A stretch of DNA of 17,830 bases. Origin: an uncultured Verrucomicrobiales bacterium (GTDB lineage Bacteria; Verrucomicrobiota; Verrucomicrobiia; Verrucomicrobiales; Akkermansiaceae). The translations under genes and the position numbers were made by a program. Location of the stretch: positions 1 to 17,830 of the forward strand of contig CALABM010000229.1 of NCBI GenBank assembly GCA_937885815.1, read 5' to 3'. Below, in pieces: positions 13,350 through 17,830 of this stretch; the first letter of the stretch is position 1; each line of letters opens with the position of its first letter. The notes under the pieces were generated by a model. The model was not told the DNA's origin. It saw only the letters and a list, made by a program, of their open reading frames with translations, and made no database searches.

Positions 13350-13934
13350 TCAATTAGGCTTTTGCTTACTGCTGAAGTAGGCGGCCATGCGCTTTACTAA
13401 AGAAGAGAACTTCTTGTTATCCTGCTTCTCATCGTTAGAGTCGGTTGAAAGCGGAGTCGTAGAATTGTCCTGAATCTCAACGTCCACGGTCTCAGCTTCC
13501 TGAAGCTCATCTTGGATTATTTTAGCCTCGTGGCGCAGCTGCTCGCGCTGTTCTTCAGGTACCTCATTTTCCAGATAGTCGGGGATAACGAGGGATAGAA
13601 TGAGGGTGAGTATCCCGAGGTCATCCAGCAAGCCGATGATGGGGGCTATATCCGGGATGGCATCCAGCGGGCTGATGAGGTATAACAGGGCGGCCCCCAA
13701 AAGCAGTACATTACGCGGGGTGAGCAGCTCTTTTGCTTTTCCATCTCGGAAAATCCGGTATGCCTGATCAGCTCGTTGGGCGGCGGGATTGGTTTTGCCC
13801 TTTCTTTGCAGCCAGTCGCTTACAGCGTTTTCAAACTTCTCCAAGGTTTGTGGGTCTTTCAGAATTTCCACCATTCGCTTGACCCACTTGGATTTTTCGA
13901 AATGAACGGTGTTTTTGGTTTGATTTTCACTCAT
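13350..13934 (-). CDS. DUF1232 (YkvA-like) membrane protein
   Basis: The 194-residue protein contains the DUF1232 core at about 76-118, with LLYLISPLDAIPDIAPIIGLLDD (83-105) as signature; 'SPxDaIPD' is the hallmark of the family. Two hydrophobic stretches surround the acidic IPD and DD residues. The N-terminal 70 residues are charged and helical. The C-terminal 75 residues are Glu/Gln/Asn/Ser-rich, low in complexity and end in a basic patch (SSLVKRMAAYFSSKQKPN), probably disordered and cytoplasmic. The function of DUF1232 is not established. The leader before the ATG is A/C-rich (AACACACAATAGTCC) without Shine-Dalgarno, like that of the GGGtGRT gene. Confidence 0.82.
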   Translation of the reverse strand: MSENQTKNTVHFEKSKWVKRMVEILKDPQTLEKFENAVSDWLQRKGKTNPAAQRADQAYRIFRDGKAKELLTPRNVLLLGAALLYLISPLDAIPDIAPIIGLLDDLGILTLILSLVIPDYLENEVPEEQREQLRHEAKIIQDELQEAETVDVEIQDNSTTPLSTDSNDEKQDNKKFSSLVKRMAAYFSSKQKPN

Positions 13935-14029
13935 AGATGTTGGACTATTGTGTGTTGTTGTGAAACGTATTTATCGAGAAATTAGTTGCAATACTGAGCT
14001 AAAAATGAGAAAGGATGGTGATGCAGGCA

Positions 14030-14057
14030 GAAAAACATTAATGGTTACTTGTTTTTC
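14030..14057 (-). terminator. Weak AT-rich hairpin after the Cys-rich secreted protein gene
   Basis: GAAAAACA (14030-14037) pairs with TGTTTTTC (14050-14057) around a 12-nt loop, 16 nt past the stop at 14073. The stem is AT-rich and no separate U-tract follows on the minus strand, so termination is only possible. Confidence 0.3.
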
Positions 14058-14072
14058 ACAGAGAGGACACGT

Positions 14073-14735
14073 TTAATAACGGTAACGGCGTCGTGAGGAA
14101 TTACGCGAAGAATTGCGAGAGGGTGAACTGTAATACCTGATGTTCGGTTGGTAATCTTCATATTCACAGGGTGTTTCCGGAGGAAGCGCATCTTCTGAAC
14201 CGGCGATGTCGCAATACTCAGCACGCAGTTCGTATATCTTCTCCGTTACACGCTGAATGGTATTCATGATAACTTGATTCTGATTCAATAAGGAGGAGAT
14301 GGCCTGATCTATACCGGAGTATCGTTGCGAGCCGGCGGGGAGCTGGTGGCATACTCTTACTCCGCGTCCATCAAAATCTGTTCTTGCCCAATGGCGGCAG
14401 GCTCCTGTGATACCTTGGTCATCACAGTTACAGGTGCCACAGTTTCGGCATAGCTCGTGTAGCGTGATTTTAACGAGATTATAGGCAACTTTTCTATAGA
14501 GATTTTCTCTCCGCTGCCGCATATTCTGTAAGCGATTCCTGATGCTGTTAAGAGCGCGCCGTTGTTCTGGGGTGAGGGCGCTTTCTGATGGTGCAGAGTG
14601 CGAGGTCGTATTGCGCTGACGGGGTGGGGTAGTGGGGCGGGTATTGTACCCCTGTACCGGAGTGCTGCAGAATAACACCGCGGCAGTGAGGATAATCATG
14701 CTTGCGCGCGGATAGAGGTGGGCTAGGAAGTTCAT
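14073..14735 (-). CDS. Secreted Cys-rich protein of unknown function with Ser/Arg-rich tail
   Basis: From the ATG at 14735 the protein has 220 residues and a signal peptide (hydrophobic 13-22, possible cleavage near VQG 29). ATG 14699 is an alternative. A Pro/Thr/Ser-rich linker (31-55) leads to a predicted coiled-coil helix (56-95, LTPEQRRALNSIRNRLQNMR...). Then come a Cys cluster CRNCGTCNC (96-104) with Cys113 and Cys129, a second helix (about 141-175), and a tail of Ser-Pro-Arg-Asn repeats (SRNSSRNSSRRRYRY). Eight Cys outside the signal suggest disulfides or metal binding. No family was recognised. A longer frame from a TTG at 14795 is rejected because that TTG is the TTGACA -35 box of the promoter. 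Confidence 0.7.
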   Translation of the reverse strand: MNFLAHLYPRASMIILTAAVLFCSTPVQGYNTRPTTPPRQRNTTSHSAPSESALTPEQRRALNSIRNRLQNMRQRRENLYRKVAYNLVKITLHELCRNCGTCNCDDQGITGACRHWARTDFDGRGVRVCHQLPAGSQRYSGIDQAISSLLNQNQVIMNTIQRVTEKIYELRAEYCDIAGSEDALPPETPCEYEDYQPNIRYYSSPSRNSSRNSSRRRYRY

Positions 14736-14765
14736 GTGCTTATGTGGCAAGTAAGTGGATGTTGT

Positions 14766-14795
14766 GATATGAAAGTAGCACAAAAGCTGTGTCAA
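14766..14795 (-). promoter_or_regulatory. Candidate promoter of the Cys-rich secreted protein gene
   Basis: On the minus strand a perfect TTGACA (14790-14795), 18 bp, then a poor CATATC (14766-14771). Transcription would start near 14759 and leave about 24 nt before the ATG at 14735. Confidence 0.45.
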
Positions 14796-14859
14796 GTAAA
14801 TGTAAAAATAATCTTTTCATTTAGAATGTACGTTTTTTTAGTAAAGAAGGGGTAAGTGG

Positions 14860-15357
14860 CTAGAGAATTTCGCGTTCAACTCCTTCCCAGTCTGTGCAGG
14901 AAAAAGCGCCGATTCCGGCATCCGTTTCGCAGAGCAGAACTCCCTTTTTTATTCCCCTGCGAGTGAGGATTATGTTACGCTCATCCGGTGAAAGAGTACC
15001 GGAAGTGGGGGATTCCACGATAATCGGCTCCATGGTGCCATCCTTACGGCATATCATGCAGCGGTGGGGGGCATGGTGTTCCGAGGTGATAGCAAGACAG
15101 CCTGCGGCATGAATATCTTCCGGTGTATTCCAAAAAAAGCCACCGCATACATCATGGTTTTGGATGTCCGGATAGCGGCATTTGCGACACCTATAGCCCA
15201 GCACCGGCCCTCGCAGTTCCTCCACGACTCCGATGGGGGTATCCGTTAGCATCCCGTTCAGAGCGGTGGTTAACTTCACCTCTGTGCGGTGTATGGCCTG
15301 CCTGATTTGCTGAAGCTGGTGTCCGCCGCAGTGTGGACATGTGAAGGTGATTATCAT
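14860..15357 (-). CDS. Uncharacterised multi-Cys zinc-ribbon-like protein
   Basis: The 165-residue soluble protein starts with CPHCGG (Cys7/Cys10) and has a second pair CRKC (Cys57/Cys60), consistent with a split zinc ribbon. CMIC (Cys100/Cys103) and single Cys at 71, 87, 143 and 154 could form a second site. The C-terminal half is beta-like (GTMEPIIVES, NIILTRRGIKKGVLLCETDAG). It lacks membrane segments. Zinc ribbons of this kind occur in nucleic-acid-binding and redox-sensing proteins, but nothing fixes the role. It is divergent from the HTH regulator at 15500, with both promoters within about 110 bp, so the regulator may control it. The promoter at 15385-15413 is the best in the window. 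Confidence 0.7.
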   Translation of the reverse strand: MIITFTCPHCGGHQLQQIRQAIHRTEVKLTTALNGMLTDTPIGVVEELRGPVLGYRCRKCRYPDIQNHDVCGGFFWNTPEDIHAAGCLAITSEHHAPHRCMICRKDGTMEPIIVESPTSGTLSPDERNIILTRRGIKKGVLLCETDAGIGAFSCTDWEGVEREIL

Positions 15358-15384
15358 GGTTGCGGTTTTCGTTATGTGGGTTTA

Positions 15385-15413
15385 TATATATAGCAAAATC
15401 CCTACTTTGTCAA
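15385..15413 (-). promoter_or_regulatory. Near-consensus sigma70 promoter of the zinc-ribbon gene
   Basis: On the minus strand a perfect TTGACA (15408-15413), 17 bp, TATATA (15385-15390). The transcript would begin near 15378, about 20 nt before the ATG, with an A/C-rich leader that lacks a Shine-Dalgarno. Confidence 0.75.
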
Positions 15414-15463
15414 CCCGAAATTAGCAATTTTGGAGAAATACGTTGAGTTGTAAAAATATCGGC

Positions 15464-15492
15464 TTGCAAAAGTATGGCAATAATGCTATATT
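15464..15492 (+). promoter_or_regulatory. Promoter of the HTH-RHH regulator, predicted leaderless
   Basis: TTGCAA (15464-15469), 17 bp, TATATT (15487-15492), followed after 7 nt by an in-frame GTG at 15500. A longer frame from TTG 15443 would run through this promoter. About 50 bp separate it from the divergent zinc-ribbon promoter. Confidence 0.55.
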
Positions 15493-15499
15493 CGTCAGC

Positions 15500-15844
15500 G
15501 TGGATACGCAGAATCAGGACGAGTTGAAGTTAAATGTGAAGTTGTGGCTTAAGGCCAACAATTATAGCTATGCTTGGCTTGCTGAGAAGTGTTTTGTGAC
15601 GGAGGCCACGGTGCGTAATTGGATGGCGCGGAAGGTAATTCCCTCTGCAAAGGAGCACATCATTCGCGAGTTGATGAAGGATTTGCCGTTGGCGCTTCCA
15701 TCCCGCGTGCAGGTAAAGGAGGAGACTCTGGTGACACTGAGTCTTGATTCTGCTACTCGTAAGATTCTGGAGAAGAAGGCTTTTGCACAGGGAAAAACAC
15801 TGGCAGAGTTTCTTGCGGATGAAGTTCCCCGTTTGGGTGAGTGA
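15500..15844 (+). CDS. Small DNA-binding regulator with HTH and C-terminal ribbon-helix-helix-like segment
   Basis: From GTG 15500 the protein has 114 residues; TTG 15443 would add 19. Residues about 9-62 look like an XRE/phage-repressor helix-turn-helix: LKLNVKLWLKANNYSYAWLAEKCF, then VTEATVRNWMARKVIP as the recognition helix and turn. Residues about 74-109 (LVTLSLDSATRKILEKKAFAQGKTLAEFLADEV) follow the ribbon-helix-helix pattern of a short strand with alternating hydrophobics, a helix, 'G-K-T' and a second helix. Two DNA-binding modules in so small a protein are unusual; the second could be only a dimerisation unit. It lies 80 nt before the Ser/Thr kinase on the same strand and opposite the zinc-ribbon gene, either of which it might regulate. 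Confidence 0.65.
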   Translation: MDTQNQDELKLNVKLWLKANNYSYAWLAEKCFVTEATVRNWMARKVIPSAKEHIIRELMKDLPLALPSRVQVKEETLVTLSLDSATRKILEKKAFAQGKTLAEFLADEVPRLGE

Positions 15845-15885
15845 GCAGAGGTTTACAACAGGTGTATTGTGAACCGAGTTTGAGC

Positions 15886-15915
15886 TTGACGTGTGCTGTA
15901 CGTATTTGATAGAAT
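15886..15915 (+). promoter_or_regulatory. Promoter of the Ser/Thr kinase gene, nearly leaderless
   Basis: TTGACG (15886-15891), 18 bp, TAGAAT (15910-15915; five of six consensus bases), then 9 nt to the ATG at 15925. Transcription would start 2-4 nt before the start codon. Confidence 0.55.
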
Positions 15916-15924
15916 GGCGGGCGT

Positions 15925-17466
15925 ATGGTCGCTCTTCCACCTCAGACGTTTATAGGAAATTATAAAATATTGAAAGCCATCGGGCAAGGTGGTTTTGGTG
16001 TGACTTATGTTGCTCGTGATTGCTCTTTGGAGCGCACGGTGGTGTTGAAAGAATGTTTTCCTGCGCAGATATGCAGCCGAGCTGAGGATGGAAGCGTGCA
16101 ACCTGTGCATGAGGAGCAGCGGGAATTATACCAGCTGGCGATGGCCGATATGCGACGAGAGGCTTGTACGCTGGCGAAGTTGAATCATGAGCGCGTTGTG
16201 CGGGTGTATGAGGTGTTTGAGAGTCACGGTGGTCTGTTCTATGTGATGCCGTGGTTGGATGGGGGCACGCTGGAAGAGGTGATGGCTGAAGCTGCGGAGG
16301 AGGGGCGGCTCATAGAGCCTGAAAAGGCAAGGGCCTGGCTGCTGGACGTGCTGGACGGGCTGAGCTATCTACACTCGCAGAAGTTCCTTCACCGTGACTT
16401 GAAGCCGGCTAATATCATGTTTGATGCAAACGGCCGTCCTGTTATCATAGATTTCGGTGCGGCTGTATTTTGCGGTGCCGATGCTACGATTACGCAGGGG
16501 GCCTTTTCTCCTCAGTATGCAGCACCTGAGCAGGTGGCAGGTAAGGGCGGGCTGGGGCAAGCGTTAGATTTGTATGCACTCGCTGCAACTTGGTACGAGC
16601 TCATCAGCGGTATGGCGCCGGAGCCCTCGGTGAAGCGTATGTTTGCTGATGACTTGGTGCCGCTGGGGGAGCTGCCGGGAATGAGCGATGTATCCAAAGA
16701 GCTGCTGGAATCTGTAATGACGAATCTGTCATTGCAGCCCTCAGAGCGCTGTGTGAGTGCTGCGGAATGGCGGGCTTGGCTGGATGAAGACAAAGCGCCT
16801 GTTGCTGTTCGGAGGAGGAAGCCACTGTTTGGCCTTCCGCGCAAGGCTGCGCTTCTTTTAGTCAGTTGTGCTGTTTTGTTGGCTGTGGGCTTGGTGGCGT
16901 TTTTGCTGCAGGATAATCAGCCTGCGTCTCCGGTTCTTGCCACAGCTGAACAGGAGGCAACAAGAGTGTCCGCCGAGGCCGGTGGAAGTGGGAATGAGGC
17001 CTCTGTAAAGCTTGCTGATTTAGTGGAGGATTACATTCAGGAGCATGCGCTGGAGAGTAAGGTGGCTGAGTTGGAACGTTTGAATAGTGAGGCTAGAGCC
17101 TTGACAACGGAATATGAAGAGTCCGTACAGCGCTTTGTGAATCAGGCGACTGAGGCCTGTGCCAACATGAATCGCGAGGAGCGTTATCACTATGTGTGGG
17201 AGCGTAGGAGTGAATCAGAAGCGCTGATGTCGCACTATATGAAGCAATTTAATGATTTGTTGGGCAAGCAATCTCGTGTTCACACTGATATAATTGACTT
17301 GATAAGTGAGCCGGAAATGCATGTGACGGATATTTCTTCCATCGATGCGAATATGCTGCCACGGCTGAAACGTGTTTTGTCTGACCGTTATGCAGAGAGA
17401 CTCGATTTGGTTGTTGACATTTGTAATGAGGATGCCTTCAGCAAGTTAATTCATCTAATAGAGTAA
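15925..17466 (+). CDS. Transmembrane Ser/Thr protein kinase (PknB/Hanks type)
   Basis: The 513-residue protein has a complete kinase domain at about 13-288. It shows the Gly loop GQGGFGVTYVA (20-30), the ATP lysine Lys42 in VVLKECFP, the helix-C glutamate probably Glu79, the catalytic loop HRDLKPAN (156-163, Asp158), DFG (176-178) and APEQ (200-203), so it should be active. 'LKExFP' is typical of a bacterial kinase subgroup. A basic stop (RRRKPLFGLPRK) precedes one membrane helix (308-328). The remaining 185 residues should be periplasmic, largely helical and probably coiled coil (345-440), with no PASTA repeats. It would phosphorylate cytoplasmic Ser/Thr in response to an external cue; ligand and targets are unknown. 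Confidence 0.92.
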   Translation: MVALPPQTFIGNYKILKAIGQGGFGVTYVARDCSLERTVVLKECFPAQICSRAEDGSVQPVHEEQRELYQLAMADMRREACTLAKLNHERVVRVYEVFESHGGLFYVMPWLDGGTLEEVMAEAAEEGRLIEPEKARAWLLDVLDGLSYLHSQKFLHRDLKPANIMFDANGRPVIIDFGAAVFCGADATITQGAFSPQYAAPEQVAGKGGLGQALDLYALAATWYELISGMAPEPSVKRMFADDLVPLGELPGMSDVSKELLESVMTNLSLQPSERCVSAAEWRAWLDEDKAPVAVRRRKPLFGLPRKAALLLVSCAVLLAVGLVAFLLQDNQPASPVLATAEQEATRVSAEAGGSGNEASVKLADLVEDYIQEHALESKVAELERLNSEARALTTEYEESVQRFVNQATEACANMNREERYHYVWERRSESEALMSHYMKQFNDLLGKQSRVHTDIIDLISEPEMHVTDISSIDANMLPRLKRVLSDRYAERLDLVVDICNEDAFSKLIHLIE

Positions 17467-17473
17467 ATAGCAC

Positions 17474-17737
17474 TTATTCCTGAGGAAGAGTGATAATGAG
17501 CTCGGTTTGCGTGGGGGGTGGTGGCTGGGTGCGCTTTTGCTCCTGCTTGGTAATAAACAGGTAGTAGGCGGCAGCTAGTAGTAGTAGAATGAGCGTGAGG
17601 GCTGTTATGCGTGTGAAAACGGAGCCTGACCGAGGGGCATTTTGAGCCGATACATGTTGCTGGGTATCGGTAAGTTGCTTTTCGGCTGCGGCGTTTTGCT
17701 TATCGTACCCAGAGGCTGAGGTGTTTTTTTGACGCAT
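17474..17737 (-). CDS. Small single-pass membrane protein of unknown function
   Basis: From the ATG at 17737 the protein has 87 residues. The first 45 are Gln/Asn/Lys-rich and probably cytoplasmic. One membrane helix follows (TLILLLLAAAYYLFI), then a basic/Pro-rich tail (KQEQKRTQPPPPTQTELIITLPQE). No family was recognised. A GTG at 17785 would add 16 residues but lies upstream of the predicted promoter, so the ATG is preferred. Its stop lies 7 nt from the kinase stop, in convergent orientation with no terminator between them, so the two mRNAs probably overlap at their 3' ends. The topology would allow contact with the kinase, but nothing shows it. Confidence 0.6.
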   Translation of the reverse strand: MRQKNTSASGYDKQNAAAEKQLTDTQQHVSAQNAPRSGSVFTRITALTLILLLLAAAYYLFITKQEQKRTQPPPPTQTELIITLPQE

Positions 17738-17743
17738 GCGTTG

Positions 17744-17773
17744 ATGATAGCAAAAGGGGGGAGGGCGAGTCAA
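17744..17773 (-). promoter_or_regulatory. Promoter of the small membrane protein gene, predicted leaderless
   Basis: On the minus strand TTGACT (17768-17773), 18 bp, TATCAT (17744-17749), then 6 nt to the ATG at 17737. This supports that start codon. Direct repeats that may mark an inserted element begin only 14 bp upstream of the -35 box. Confidence 0.6.
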
Positions 17774-17786
17774 TCGGTGCGCCACT

Positions 17787-17828
17787 CACATGGGTGACAC
17801 TTTAGTTCACCCACATAGGTTACACTTT
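17787..17828. repeat. Two imperfect 17-bp direct repeats, possible IS21-type element end
   Basis: CACATGGGTGACACTTT (17787-17803) and CACATAGGTTACACTTT (17812-17828) differ at two positions and are 25 bp apart, start to start. Multiple short direct repeats of this kind near the tips, where the IstA transposase binds, are characteristic of IS21-family elements. The body of such an element would lie beyond the right edge, so no transposase gene can be seen. The tip could be the TG at 17791 or nearby. Confidence 0.4.
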
Positions 17829-17830
17829 TG

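Noticed and set aside
14736..14795. Twenty-residue N-terminal extension of the Cys-rich protein from TTG 14795
   Set aside because: The TTG is the first half of a perfect TTGACA -35 box, and the extension would bury the signal peptide.

Overview
This 17.8-kb window looks like chromosomal DNA of a Verrucomicrobiota bacterium, probably Akkermansia-like. That is an inference from gene content (a NifU-like scaffold plus GGGtGRT pair, a TonB/ExbB/ExbD set, a secreted sialate O-acetylesterase-type enzyme, and a receptor Ser/Thr kinase of the 'LKExFP' type), moderate GC coding DNA with AT-rich spacers, and the near absence of Shine-Dalgarno sequences. No rRNA, tRNA, CRISPR array or prophage was seen.

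Layout. 1-110: C-terminal tail of a + strand gene, followed by a strong terminator. 319-3194 (minus): a YbjN-like protein and fabI in one unit, then a separately promoted sialate O-acetylesterase-type secreted enzyme. 3329-5316: a MarR regulator (minus) divergent from alanine racemase alr (plus), with a regulatory-looking 419-bp spacer. 5317-6426: 1.1 kb of AT-rich DNA without a convincing gene. 6427-10697 (minus): a tonB-exbB-exbD operon, a four-helix membrane protein and two overlapping paralogous lipoproteins. 10889-12610 (plus): the NifU-like/GGGtGRT operon, with a codon choice that suggests high expression, closed by a bidirectional terminator. 12765-15357 (minus): a GNAT acetyltransferase, a DUF1232 membrane protein, a Cys-rich secreted protein and a multi-Cys zinc-ribbon protein. 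15500-17466 (plus): a small regulator that seems to join an HTH to a ribbon-helix-helix, then a transmembrane Ser/Thr kinase. 17474-17737 (minus): a single-pass membrane protein converging on the kinase. At the right edge, two imperfect direct repeats resemble the end of an IS21-type element lying outside the window.

How the pieces fit. The TonB system would energise outer-membrane import, although no TonB-dependent receptor is present here. FabI and Alr are housekeeping enzymes of fatty-acid and cell-wall synthesis. The NifU-like/GGGtGRT pair is a conserved but functionally unassigned Fe-S-related module. The most general signal is promoter geometry: nine genes have a TANNNT-type -10 box (one is GANNNT) only 6-11 nt before the chosen start codon, in most cases with a -35-like box 16-18 bp further upstream. 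This predicts leaderless or nearly leaderless mRNAs, and it was used to correct several start codons. All functional calls rest on motif recognition by eye; no database search was run.
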